NCBI GenBank assembly: GCA_016290325.1
Contig: JAEETL010000024.1
Coordinates: forward strand, 1 to 41,030
Length of the DNA: 41,030 nucleotides
Direction of reading: 5' to 3'
From: Muribaculaceae bacterium
Lineage (GTDB): Bacteria > Bacteroidota > Bacteroidia > Bacteroidales > Muribaculaceae
The translations under genes and the position numbers were made by a program. Below the pieces are notes generated by a model. It saw nothing but the letters and a program-made list of their open reading frames with translations. It was not told where the DNA came from and did not search any database. This document shows positions 1 through 8,292 of the stretch, in pieces; positions within the stretch are counted from its first letter, which is position 1, and every line of letters begins with the position of its first letter.

Positions 1-4
1 TCCA

Positions 5-1864
5 TTACAATTCCTCCTCCATCATGATGTTTTTAACTCCGTCAACAATCTCCTGTACCAGGAAAGGTTGTCCCTGCACCTTGTTGATGTGGCAGATGTT
101 CAGGTTAGGTATCTTGCTCTGCAGGTAGCTTGCCAATTGACCGGTATTGAGCTCGGCAACAATCACGGTCTTGAAGCGGCTAAGCAATTCGGCGGTATTC
201 TTGGGCAAGGGGTTGATGTAGCGGATGTGGGTCATCGCAATCCTAAAGCCCTCGTTGTTCAAGCGGTTAACGGCATCCAGGATGTGACCGTAAGTACTAC
301 CCCATCCCAGGATAATCGTGTCGGCACCCGAGTCTCCCTTCAGCTTGAGCTCGGGGATATCGTTGGCCACATTAGCGATTTTCATGCGACGTGTCTCAAC
401 CATGTGAGCATGGTTGATGGGATCGTTACTGAGGACGCCCAGGTTATAGTCCTTCTCCAGTCCACCAACAACGTGCTCCAAGCCAGGAGTGCCGGGGATT
501 GCCCAGTAGCGGATACCCAGCGCGTTGCGCATGAACGGTGTCCAAGTAAGCTTCAATGCCTCGGGAACATAATTGGGCTTGATGGCGGGATACTCACCCT
601 CCTCGGGTACGCGCCATGCTGATGAACCATTGGCAATAAACGCGTCGGTCAACAAGATGACCGGAGTCATGTGCTCGATAGCGATGCGGGCAGCCTGGAA
701 TGCCATCTTGAAACAGTCGGTTGGTGAAGCGGCAGCCAATACCACGAGGGGGCTCTCACCACTGCGGCCATAAAGTGCCTGATTGAGGTCGGTCTGCTCG
801 GTCTTGGTGGGCAGTCCGGTTGAAGGACCACCACGCTGCACGTCAACGAGGACGAGAGGTAACTCGGCCATCACAGCAAGTCCCAGGGCCTCGCTCTTAA
901 GCGCCAAACCAGGACCCGAAGTCGTTGTCACGGCCAGATGACCGGCAAAGGCTGCACCAATTGCCGAACAAATGCCACCGATCTCATCTTCCATCTGGAT
1001 AGCCTTAACACCCAGATCGCGGCGCTTTGCCAGTTCATGCAGGATGTCGGTTGCAGGGGTAATAGGATAGGATCCTAGGAACAAGGGACGTCCGCTCATC
1101 TCTGAGGCCATAATCAAGCCCCAAGCGGTAGCCTTGTTGCCACTGACGTCGGTATAAGTGCCAGGACGCACCTCATCGCTCTGAATACGGTAAGTCGATA
1201 CCGTGGCATGGATGTTGTGTCCATAGTTGTAACCACCCTTGATGACCAACTCATTGGCGGCATAGACCTCGGGCTTCTCGGCAAACTTGGCCTTCAAGAA
1301 CTTCAACGGAGCCTCCATGGGGCGGTTGAACAGCCAGCACACAAGACCCAAGGCAAACATGTTGCGGCACTTGAGCTGGGCTTTCAGATCCATGCCGGTG
1401 TCCTTGAGCGCTTCCTTGACCATCGTGGTAATGGGAGCCTCAATAACCTGGGCTTTGAGATTTAATTCCTCATAAGGATCGTCGGTGGTGTACAACGCCT
1501 TGTCAAGACCAGCTTGGGTAAAGGTGTCGATGTCCACAATAGCGGCACCGCCCTTGCGCAAGAACTGAGCGTTCATCTTGAGGGCAGCGGGATTCATCGC
1601 CACCAACACATCACACTCGTCACCAGGCGTGTGAACGCCATGACCGATGTGTACCTGGAAACCCGACACGCCACCCAGTGAGCCCTGGGGTGCACGTACC
1701 TCAGCGGGATAATCGGGGAATGTTGAGATGCGGTCGCCTAGACCAGCACTCACATTAGAGAAAATGTTGCCAGCCAACTGCATGCCATCGCCGCTATCGC
1801 CTGAAAAACGGACGACGATGCTCTGTCGGAACTGGACTTTTGCTTTTTCTGCTTTTTCTGCCAT
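5..1864 (-). CDS. korA: 2-oxoacid:ferredoxin oxidoreductase, fused gamma-alpha subunit (KorA type)
   Basis: The 619-residue protein joins a gamma-type domain (about residues 12-200, with the motif GDSGDGMQLAG at 22-32) to an alpha-type pyrimidine-binding domain (from about 240, with SYPITPAT at 265-272). This fusion is typical of 2-oxoglutarate or branched-chain 2-oxoacid:ferredoxin oxidoreductases, which decarboxylate a 2-oxoacid to the acyl-CoA and reduce ferredoxin in the cytoplasm. I chose the ATG that gives MAEKAEKAK. The frame stays open for 40 codons upstream, but a TACTTTTG promoter box at 1920-1927 lies inside that extension. The stop codon overlaps a possible next start as TAATG (bases 7-3), where the TPP-binding beta subunit would be expected just outside the window. 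Substrate choice between 2-oxoglutarate and other 2-oxoacids cannot be decided here. Confidence 0.9.
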   Translation of the reverse strand: MAEKAEKAKVQFRQSIVVRFSGDSGDGMQLAGNIFSNVSAGLGDRISTFPDYPAEVRAPQGSLGGVSGFQVHIGHGVHTPGDECDVLVAMNPAALKMNAQFLRKGGAAIVDIDTFTQAGLDKALYTTDDPYEELNLKAQVIEAPITTMVKEALKDTGMDLKAQLKCRNMFALGLVCWLFNRPMEAPLKFLKAKFAEKPEVYAANELVIKGGYNYGHNIHATVSTYRIQSDEVRPGTYTDVSGNKATAWGLIMASEMSGRPLFLGSYPITPATDILHELAKRRDLGVKAIQMEDEIGGICSAIGAAFAGHLAVTTTSGPGLALKSEALGLAVMAELPLVLVDVQRGGPSTGLPTKTEQTDLNQALYGRSGESPLVVLAAASPTDCFKMAFQAARIAIEHMTPVILLTDAFIANGSSAWRVPEEGEYPAIKPNYVPEALKLTWTPFMRNALGIRYWAIPGTPGLEHVVGGLEKDYNLGVLSNDPINHAHMVETRRMKIANVANDIPELKLKGDSGADTIILGWGSTYGHILDAVNRLNNEGFRIAMTHIRYINPLPKNTAELLSRFKTVIVAELNTGQLASYLQSKIPNLNICHINKVQGQPFLVQEIVDGVKNIMMEEEL

Positions 1865-1919
1865 TTCTGAATAAAAAGGATTAAACAGTTCACAGTACTT
1901 TAGTTTCCTAAAACGGCGG

Positions 1920-1953
1920 CAAAAGTACAACTTATTTTGTGAATATAGGGCAA
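1920..1953 (-). promoter_or_regulatory. Promoter of korA
   Basis: Read on the minus strand there is a -7 box TACTTTTG (1927-1920) and a possible -33 TTG (1953-1951) with a 23-base spacer, slightly longer than the usual 19-21. It would place the transcript start near 1914, leaving a leader of about 50 bases before the chosen ATG. Confidence 0.55.
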
Positions 1954-1995
1954 CGAGAGGTTGGTATTTTTGAGAAGTCCTCAAAAAGACTCATT

Positions 1996-2016
1996 ATGAG
2001 GGTCACATTTCCTCAT
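1996..2016 (-). terminator. Likely terminator of recJ-recQ
   Basis: A 6-bp stem (ATGAGG/CCTCAT) with a 9-base loop lies just past the recQ stop. On the minus strand it is followed by a short T-rich stretch (TCTTTTT). The stem is short, so this is moderate evidence. Confidence 0.45.
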
Positions 2017-2033
2017 AAAAAGCAAGAAGAAAG

Positions 2034-3944
2034 CTACTTTATGGTGCGGTAAGTGTCGTCGTCGAGATGTTCCACAAAGCCTTCATCGACAAGGAACGAG
2101 AGCATGTTAATGATCTCGTCACGAGGAAATGACAATGTATTCAGGAATTCATCAATGCGGCGAGGGCGCAAACCCGCCATGTAGAGTATGCCCTGTTGCA
2201 CGTCTGCGGGCAGGTGGTCTTCACGCTTGCGCTTGTCAATACACAGGTCACAATGGCCACAGTCCTCATCGGCCCGTTCGCCGAAATAACCCAGTAACAT
2301 CCGCTCCCGACAACCAGTATCGCTATAGGCATAGTTGATGATTGACTCCACACGATGGGTCATGCGCTCCCTCAGGTCTTCATACACCACTTTAGGAATC
2401 AGCACGTGCTGGGGCTCTTCACGGGAAGTGTTGTATATTATATAAGGTGTGCGTTTGCGGGGCACATAGTGCAGGATGTGCATCCGAGTGAATTCCAAAA
2501 GGGCATTATAGATGGTTTCCTGGTCAAGGCCTGTCCTAAAGGCAATTACATCCTCGTTAATGAATACATAGTCGGCAAATAATCCCGTATAAAGCCTGAG
2601 GATGGCTTGCAGCACCTGGTCGGCTCCTGGAGTTGTGGTATCCAACTCGTAGAGGTCCTCTTTCTTGGCAAAAATCATCACTCGGGATTGGGTCTCGATT
2701 TCCTCTACGAACTCAATATATCCGGCTTGGGTAAGGATTCTAAGGGCATTGTGGGTAGGCAGCACCGGCAAGTCATAAGTGCGGCAAAACAAGTTAAAGT
2801 TGAAGTCAAACATCTGTTGGAATCCCTCGCCCAAACTGACGCCCAGAAAATCGCCCACGCGCTGATAGACGGTGCGGATAAAGTCTTTGTCGGGGAAAGC
2901 CTCGGTAATATGCCGCCGCAGCACGCTCTGGTCGGTGTGCTTAACCAGCATTACGGCATAGGAGCGCTTGCCGTCACGTCCTGCCCTGCCCGCCTCCTGG
3001 TAGTATTCCTCCAACGAGTTAGGCACATCGACATGCACCACCAAACGGACGTCTGGCTTGTCTATGCCCATGCCGAAAGCGTTAGTTGCTACCATAACCC
3101 GGCACTCGTTGTCCATCCACTTGTTCTGCTTGTCTTCCTTGTCCTCAACATAGAGACCAGCATGATAATAATCGGCATTGATACCCGCCCGGTTGAGTTC
3201 GTCAGAAATCTGCTTTGATCGTTTGCGCGAACGCACATATACAATAGCTGTGCCTGGTACTGAACGCAAGATGTGGATAAGTTCAGTGACCTTCTCTTCG
3301 GTGGGCCGCACGACATAGGACAGATTGCTGCGGGCAAAGCTCATCGAGAACACATTGGGCGCCTTGAAACCCAAGCATCGCTGAATATCCTCGACCACGA
3401 CGGGTGTGGCGGTTGCCGTCAAAGCCAGCACAGGGACCGAGGGGAAGAGTTTGCGTACTTGTACGATGTGAAGGAAGGAGGGACGGAAATCATAACCCCA
3501 TTGTGAAATACAGTGGGCCTCATCAACGACGATGAGAGAAACACGCATTTGGCGCAGGTGATCCAAGAAAGAGCGCGACTGCAGACGTTCGGGCGACACA
3601 TACAGGAACTTGCAGTTGCCATAGAGACATTTCTCGTAGGTGCGCTTCACCTCGCCCCGTGATAGACCGGCATAAAGGTAGGTCGCCTTGATGCGCAGCG
3701 CGCGCAAGCGGTCCACCTGATCCTTCATCAGTGAGATAATGGGCGTAATCACGAGAGCCATGCCATCGATGGCCATCGTGGGAACCTGAAAAGTGATAGA
3801 CTTGCCACCGCCTGTGGGCATCAGCCCAAGCGTGTCACGTCCAGCAAGCACCGACTCAATGATGTCTTGCTGCAAAGGCCTGAATGCATCATAGCCCCAA
3901 TATTTCTTTAGGATATCAAGGATTGGCTTGGGCTGACTCGGCAT
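2034..3944 (-). CDS. recQ: ATP-dependent DNA helicase RecQ
   Basis: This 636-residue superfamily 2 helicase has Walker A PTGGGKS at 43-49 and the DEAH box at 141-144, followed by the RecQ signature CISQWGYDFRPSF. The second RecA-like domain carries the GMGIDKPDVR and QEAGRAGRDG motifs. A zinc-binding RQC region (C..C-x2-C pattern, about 553-576) follows. The last 60 residues look like a small winged-helix segment rather than an HRDC domain. RecQ unwinds DNA 3'-5' in recombination and fork repair. Its start lies inside the 3' end of recJ, so the two are very likely co-transcribed and translationally coupled; they act together in end resection. Confidence 0.93.
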   Translation of the reverse strand: MPSQPKPILDILKKYWGYDAFRPLQQDIIESVLAGRDTLGLMPTGGGKSITFQVPTMAIDGMALVITPIISLMKDQVDRLRALRIKATYLYAGLSRGEVKRTYEKCLYGNCKFLYVSPERLQSRSFLDHLRQMRVSLIVVDEAHCISQWGYDFRPSFLHIVQVRKLFPSVPVLALTATATPVVVEDIQRCLGFKAPNVFSMSFARSNLSYVVRPTEEKVTELIHILRSVPGTAIVYVRSRKRSKQISDELNRAGINADYYHAGLYVEDKEDKQNKWMDNECRVMVATNAFGMGIDKPDVRLVVHVDVPNSLEEYYQEAGRAGRDGKRSYAVMLVKHTDQSVLRRHITEAFPDKDFIRTVYQRVGDFLGVSLGEGFQQMFDFNFNLFCRTYDLPVLPTHNALRILTQAGYIEFVEEIETQSRVMIFAKKEDLYELDTTTPGADQVLQAILRLYTGLFADYVFINEDVIAFRTGLDQETIYNALLEFTRMHILHYVPRKRTPYIIYNTSREEPQHVLIPKVVYEDLRERMTHRVESIINYAYSDTGCRERMLLGYFGERADEDCGHCDLCIDKRKREDHLPADVQQGILYMAGLRPRRIDEFLNTLSFPRDEIINMLSFLVDEGFVEHLDDDTYRTIK

Positions 3945-5673
3945 CGTCGTGGAGTTTTATTGCCTTAACCATGAGTTGCACCGAAGTGCTCGTGCGATGC
4001 CTGGTCTCCTCGATCGTATAGCAGATGTCAATGGGTTTGCCAGCCTTGAGCGCATCGTTGAAACCCGCCATACCAAATGCGATGGCGTTATTAATCGTGT
4101 TTCCTTCCTCGTCCTTGAGGTCTAGTTTGATGTGCTCTGATTTCTTGCCGACCACTTTGCTCGTACCAACGTCATACACCTTGCGCGTGACAAACAGCGG
4201 CTTGCTGTTACCGGGTCCATAGGGATTGAGCATGCGCAGGTAACGCAATAAGGCGCCATTGATGTCACTGAACTTGATTTCGCAGTCGATATCCATAGCA
4301 GGCGTCACCTGCTCATCGTGGATGTGCTGCTCGACATATTCGGTCAAACGGCGACGGAATTCCGGTATGTTCTCTTCCTTGATCGACAATCCCACCGCAT
4401 TGGTGTGACCGCCAAAGGTCTCGAGCAGGTCTCGGCAGGACTTGATAGCCGTATAGACATCAAATCCACGAACTGAACGCGATGAGCCAGTGGCCACGCC
4501 ATCGGCATAGTAAGTGAGGACAACCGAGGGACGGAAATAAAGCTCGGCGAGGCGTGCTGCCACAATGCCAATTACGCCCTTGTGCCAGTTACGGTCATAA
4601 ATGACGATAGGTTTCTTGCCGTCAAGCACCTGGGCATGACTCTCGATAATCTCGTTGGCCTCGACAGTGACTTGACTGTCAAGTTCCTTGCGGTCACTGT
4701 TATACTGGTCGATGCGCTTGGAAATCTCCATCGCGGTTTGCATGTTGCGGGACACGAGCAGTGCAACTGACTCCTGTCCAGACTCCATACGACCAGACGC
4801 ATTGATTCGAGGGCCGATCTTGAAGATAATATCGTTGATGGTCAAATCATGACGATTCAGTCCACAGGTGCGAATGATGCTACGCAGGCCCACATTTGGG
4901 TTGTTGTTCAACCTCCTGAGGCCATAGAACATCATCACGCGGTTCTCGCCCGTGAGCGGCACAATGTCGGCAGCGATGCTCACAGCCACGAGGTCAAGCA
5001 TGGCCTCGAGGTTGTACATCGTTCCCAAGCCGTTGCTTTTAGAGAACGCCTGCATGAACTTAAATCCCACACCGCAGCCCGAAAGCCCCTTGTAGGGATA
5101 GGTGTCGTCAACGAGCTTGGGGTTGAGGATTGCCGCAGCATCCGGGAGGACATCATCAGGGACATGATGGTCACACACGATGAACTCTATGCCCTTCTCC
5201 TTGGCATAGGCAATCTCGTCAACTGCCTTGATACCGCAGTCGAGCACAATAACCAGACTAACTCCAATCGATTCGGCATAGTCGATGCTCTGCATCGAGA
5301 TACCATAACCGTCGTCATCACGAGTCGGGATATAGTATACCAGATTGGAGTAAATGTTTTGAAGATACTTATAGACGAGCGCTACTGCTGTGGTACCATC
5401 CACATCGTAGTCGCCATACACCATGATCTTCTCTTTTGCCCCTAACGCCTGATTGAGTCTTGCCACTGCCTTGTCCATGTTCTTCATCAAGAACGGATCG
5501 TGCAGCTGCTGGAGTGACGGGTAGAGGAAGTCGTGGACTTCGTCCGCGGTCTTCAAGCCCCTGAGCACCAACAGCCGAGCGATGGCGGGGCAGTTGGGGA
5601 ACTGGGCCGCCAGCTGCTCTTGGGCAATGCGTTCGTCGGATGTTAGAGGTAAGTAATTCCATTTACTTATCAT
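3916..5673 (-). CDS. recJ: Single-stranded-DNA-specific 5'-3' exonuclease RecJ
   Basis: The 585-residue protein has the DHH-family motifs: DYDVDGTT at 88-95, DCG at 145-147 and CDHHVP with D168-H169-H170, which bind the catalytic metals. The DHHA1 signature GGHTNAVGLSI lies in the second half and a RecJ-type OB region follows. RecJ degrades single-stranded DNA 5'-3' in recombination and mismatch repair. I chose the ATG giving MISKWNYLPL; a longer frame begins 13 codons upstream with residues unlike the family. The 3' end overlaps the recQ start by 29 bases. No convincing TAnnTTTG promoter is visible directly upstream. Confidence 0.93.
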   Translation of the reverse strand: MISKWNYLPLTSDERIAQEQLAAQFPNCPAIARLLVLRGLKTADEVHDFLYPSLQQLHDPFLMKNMDKAVARLNQALGAKEKIMVYGDYDVDGTTAVALVYKYLQNIYSNLVYYIPTRDDDGYGISMQSIDYAESIGVSLVIVLDCGIKAVDEIAYAKEKGIEFIVCDHHVPDDVLPDAAAILNPKLVDDTYPYKGLSGCGVGFKFMQAFSKSNGLGTMYNLEAMLDLVAVSIAADIVPLTGENRVMMFYGLRRLNNNPNVGLRSIIRTCGLNRHDLTINDIIFKIGPRINASGRMESGQESVALLVSRNMQTAMEISKRIDQYNSDRKELDSQVTVEANEIIESHAQVLDGKKPIVIYDRNWHKGVIGIVAARLAELYFRPSVVLTYYADGVATGSSRSVRGFDVYTAIKSCRDLLETFGGHTNAVGLSIKEENIPEFRRRLTEYVEQHIHDEQVTPAMDIDCEIKFSDINGALLRYLRMLNPYGPGNSKPLFVTRKVYDVGTSKVVGKKSEHIKLDLKDEEGNTINNAIAFGMAGFNDALKAGKPIDICYTIEETRHRTSTSVQLMVKAIKLHDDAESAQANP

Positions 5674-6059
5674 TATGTTTGTTTTTGTTAATATGCAATG
5701 ACAGGGGCTCATTACCGCAAAGCAATGAGCTAGTGGAGATATGGTATATATCGAATTGGAATTCAGTAAATTAAGTCACCGATTTTTAAAAAGCCGCCCC
5801 AGTGGGATGCCACCAGTGACCATTAAATCCCAATTTATCGACCACAAATTTACAACAAAGCCGTAATTCAGGCAAGGATAAACAGTATATATTTAATCAA
5901 TTTAAACGTTATTATAGATTTTTAACGGGGTCGATTCTAAACATCTCCTCTTATCACTAAGAATCTTACCTGGAAACAGAAGTGCGTTCTCCACTTGACC
6001 ACGATAATTAGGATTTGACAACGTCCGGACCCGAAACAACAAGGTATAGACATAAAAGA
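5674..6059. other. Non-coding gap left of the integrated element
   Basis: No credible gene is visible in this AT-rich stretch between the recJ start and the native tRNA terminator. It holds a 7-bp hairpin, GCTCATT/AATGAGC at 5707-5730, in the recJ upstream region. Before integration the 5' part of this stretch would have lain downstream of tRNA-Cys. Confidence 0.6.
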
Positions 6060-6094
6060 AATGCTAACCAGCTGTTTTATGGCTAGTTAGCATT
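6060..6094 (-). terminator. Original tRNA-Cys terminator, now cut off from the tRNA
   Basis: A hairpin with a 9-bp outer stem (AATGCTAAC/GTTAGCATT), one C-A mismatch and a further 3 bp is followed on the minus strand by TTCTTTTATG. It sits 9 bases beyond the left copy of the 17-bp att repeat, which is where the terminator of an uninterrupted tRNA-Cys gene would be. The element's right end carries a similar hairpin at 12679-12707. Confidence 0.6.
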
Positions 6095-6103
6095 GAAATC
6101 TTG

Positions 6104-6120
6104 GAGGTCGCTAGCGGACT
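6104..6120. repeat. Left attachment-site copy (direct repeat of the tRNA-Cys 3' end)
   Basis: These 17 bases are identical to 12718-12734. Similarity extends outward as AAATCT plus two differing bases. It contains no functional tRNA, only the 3' acceptor and part of the T arm, as expected for the distal att site left by tyrosine integrase recombination. Confidence 0.85.
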
Positions 6121-6234
6121 TCAAAATATTATATTTCTTTTTTTCTCAATCACTATAATTTTGTTATTACTTTATTGTGTTTCAATGCTCTATCAATCAA
6201 ATAAGATAAAATAAATTAAAACTACATCAAAAAA

Positions 6235-6253
6235 TTGTGCAACTTTTGTGCAA
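6235..6253 (+). repeat. Paired GTGCAA boxes at the left end (possible integrase arm sites)
   Basis: Two direct copies of TTGTGCAA start at 6235 and 6246, 11 bases apart. A matching GTGCAA pair with the same 11-base period lies at the right end (12631-12647), and both ends share TTGTGCAACTTTT. This fits arm-type sites bound by the integrase N-terminal domain, but TTGTGCAA-like strings also occur in promoters of this genome, so function is inferred. Confidence 0.4.
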
Positions 6254-6279
6254 TAATTGAAAAACTTTTTGTAACTTTG
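6245..6279 (+). promoter_or_regulatory. Promoter of the integrase gene
   Basis: The -7 box TAACTTTG at 6272-6279 matches TAnnTTTG, and a TTTG at 6245-6248 could be the -33 box with a 23-base spacer. It overlaps the second GTGCAA box, so integrase binding there could repress its own gene. The start codon follows 33 bases after the -7 box. Confidence 0.55.
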
Positions 6280-6312
6280 CAGAGTAATAGAAACACTAAT
6301 AACTGAATTATC

Positions 6313-7647
6313 ATGGCTAGTATTAACTACATCATTGGCAAGCGCGGCGGCGATCGTCCCGAAGTGGCGATAAAATTAACCGTGCATAACCGTTTGAGGG
6401 TTCAAACCAAAGTGCAAGGCGTTCTAGTGTTCCGTGACTATTGGAGCGAGGCCAAGCAATGCAACGACCTTTCACGCAAATTTATTAAACCCTGGGAAAA
6501 GGAGGAAATAATAAACATTAACTCCACACTTAGCGGCTTATCGTCTCATGTGCTGGCACAAGCAGCAGCCACAAGCGAGGACGAAATAACAAAATCATGG
6601 CTCGATAACGTGGTAGATAGCTACCTGCATCCGGCCAAGTTCGCGCCAAAGGTAGAGAAGCCTCTAACACTCATGGAGATTGTTACCGCTTTCGTGGAGG
6701 ATGCCGAGCAGGGCAAAGTCTTAAACGATGGCGTAAGGCTAAAGACGGGAACGGTTAAGACCTACCGCCAAGTGTTGAACTATCTAACCAAGTTCGCCCA
6801 GAGCGAGAAACGCAAAGACTATGAGACCGACGAATTAACGGGCTTGTGGTACGATAGATTTGTAGCTTTTCTTTACTCCCAGGGAATGAACAAAAACAGT
6901 GTAGGAAAGGAAATAAAGTGCTTAAAGACGATATTAAATAAGCGCATACCACACGCCCAGCGCGCCGCGTGTGAACTTGTGGAGCGTGGCAAGTGTAAAG
7001 TCCTTAAAGAAGATGTTAATAACGTCTTTCTCAACGAGGAGCAGTTACAAGTGCTTGCGGCTCATCCGTTCACGGGTAGCCTTGAACGTGTGCGCGACTT
7101 GTTTCTTATATTGGCGTGGTCCGGGCAAAGATACAGCGACCTAGAGCAACTAACAGCCAAGAACATACACGCCACCCAAGACGGGAAGCACCGTTATTTC
7201 AAGGTAAGGCAAACTAAGACCGAAGCCGTTGTTTTTGTTCCCATCGTTCCCGAATTGGAGCAGGTATTAACCAAGTACGACGACAACCCGCCCGCCCCGA
7301 TCAGCAACCAAAAATTTAACGACTTCATTAAAGATGCGTGCAAGGCCGTTGCGCTGACTGACGCGGGCAAGGCTGCAGGCTTTGCCGATGATGTGGAATT
7401 GGAGCGCACTATCAACGCCGAGAAGCAGACAGCCGTTAAGCCGTTCTATGAGTGCGTTACAAGCCACACGGGTAGGCGGTCTTTTGCAACTAACGGCTTT
7501 CGCCGTGACGTTCCACTCCCTTTGCTCATGTCGATAACGGGGCACACTAGCGAAGCGATGTTTTTTAAGTACATTAAAGAAGATCCGGAGCAAGGCAGGG
7601 AAAGAATGTTAAATAATTACTTTAGATTACTAGATACAAATAATTAA
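6313..7647 (+). CDS. int: Tyrosine recombinase (integrase) of the tRNA-Cys element
   Basis: This 444-residue site-specific recombinase has the Bacteroidetes layout: an N-terminal arm-binding region (about 1-110), a SAM-like core-binding domain (about 118-225) and a C-terminal catalytic domain. The catalytic residues are readable: R273 in SGQRYSD, K302 in RQTKTE, H385 and R388 in SHTGRRS, H411 in ITGHTS and the nucleophile Y420 in FFKYIK. All are present, so it should be active. It would join the element's att site to the 3' end of tRNA-Cys and excise it with a directionality factor. It lies at the end far from the tRNA and reads inward. It is probably transcribed with the small genes that follow. 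Confidence 0.93.
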   Translation: MASINYIIGKRGGDRPEVAIKLTVHNRLRVQTKVQGVLVFRDYWSEAKQCNDLSRKFIKPWEKEEIININSTLSGLSSHVLAQAAATSEDEITKSWLDNVVDSYLHPAKFAPKVEKPLTLMEIVTAFVEDAEQGKVLNDGVRLKTGTVKTYRQVLNYLTKFAQSEKRKDYETDELTGLWYDRFVAFLYSQGMNKNSVGKEIKCLKTILNKRIPHAQRAACELVERGKCKVLKEDVNNVFLNEEQLQVLAAHPFTGSLERVRDLFLILAWSGQRYSDLEQLTAKNIHATQDGKHRYFKVRQTKTEAVVFVPIVPELEQVLTKYDDNPPAPISNQKFNDFIKDACKAVALTDAGKAAGFADDVELERTINAEKQTAVKPFYECVTSHTGRRSFATNGFRRDVPLPLLMSITGHTSEAMFFKYIKEDPEQGRERMLNNYFRLLDTNN

Positions 7648-7681
7648 CTTACATTTTATTAACAATTAAAAACTAACTATT

Positions 7682-7930
7682 ATGACAACAATTAGCAATC
7701 AGTTAAATGAGGCCTTCGGGGAAAGCGTCCTCGACGATGATTATTTCAACGGTGAACGTGAATCGATGGCAGACGTATTTGCAGCCCTCACGCGGGGTTT
7801 GCCGGAGGTCTATAGCAACCCGCTAGACCGCCACGAAATAATAGAGATCGAGCGGTTATTAAACCAGTATTTGGTTTTAATGAACGACATTCGAGAACTC
7901 GCAAAACGCGAGGCTCAATTATCGGCATGA
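7682..7930 (+). CDS. Small acidic protein of unknown function
   Basis: The 82-residue protein is not recognised. It begins 34 bases after the integrase stop in the same direction, with an A-rich leader typical of this genome. It is acidic in its first half (VLDDDYFNGERE) and predicted helical in its second (about 48-80, EIERLLNQYLVLMNDIRELAKREAQL), with heptad-like leucines that could form a coiled coil. There is no membrane segment or signal peptide. Its place suggests a role linked to integration or element control, but nothing in the sequence proves it. Confidence 0.6.
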   Translation: MTTISNQLNEAFGESVLDDDYFNGERESMADVFAALTRGLPEVYSNPLDRHEIIEIERLLNQYLVLMNDIRELAKREAQLSA

Positions 7931-7971
7931 TATTTGCAGGTTGATAGTAAACTCAAACAAGTAACTGCATC

Positions 7972-8142
7972 ATGGCAAAAATCGCGTCTTTTCTTTGGCT
8001 TGCTTTGTTCGTCTCGTTCCTGGGTTGGTACGGCTGGGCGATGGTCGGTATTGGCGTTGTCCTCTACGTTATAGGCTTTTTCGTTAAATGTTGGTGGGAT
8101 GACCGCAAGTATGAGAAAATCAAAAAGGAGCGCGGATGGTGA
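7972..8142 (+). CDS. Small two-segment membrane protein of the element
   Basis: A 56-residue reading frame runs from MAKIASFLWLAL to KKERGW. It has two closely spaced hydrophobic segments (about 5-20 and 23-40, the second ending in GFFVKC) and a basic, charged C-terminus (DDRKYEKIKKER). It follows the 82-residue gene by 41 bases and is followed 14 bases later by a strong hairpin, so it fits as the last gene of the integrase transcript. A small hairpin-like membrane protein could act in superinfection control, toxicity or host membrane sensing. The function is unknown. Confidence 0.55.
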   Translation: MAKIASFLWLALFVSFLGWYGWAMVGIGVVLYVIGFFVKCWWDDRKYEKIKKERGW

Positions 8143-8156
8143 CAACGACTATAAAC

Positions 8157-8184
8157 AAGCCCCTGCAATCAACTGCGGGGGCTT
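8157..8184. terminator. Terminator hairpin between convergent element operons
   Basis: An 11-bp stem, AAGCCCCTGCA pairing with TGCGGGGGCTT (one G-T wobble), with a 6-base loop lies after the small membrane protein gene. A run of T follows on the plus strand at 8202-8209. It separates the integrase transcript from the converging DUF3987 operon and may end both. Confidence 0.65.
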
Positions 8185-8210
8185 GCTGTATCTATGCCTA
8201 TATTTTTTTC

Positions 8211-8245
8211 GTTATACTCCACTTTACACTTTACACTTTACGCAC
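8211..8245 (+). repeat. Three tandem CACTTTA heptamers, left arm of an internal inverted repeat
   Basis: The unit CACTTTA occurs three times in a row (8220-8240) and ends in CGCAC. The reverse complement of 12505-12530 repeats the pattern GTTAYACTMCACTTTAC with two heptamers. The two arms face each other around the minus-strand gene block. A 12-bp part, CACTTTACGCAC, recurs at 12448-12459. Confidence 0.7.
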
Positions 8246-8292
8246 GTTAATTTATTGTTTATCAGTCAATTAAATATGAAACCGCGTAAAGT

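Noticed and set aside
2607..3218. Plus-strand frame of 203 residues opposite recQ
   Set aside because: Shadow of a confidently identified helicase gene.
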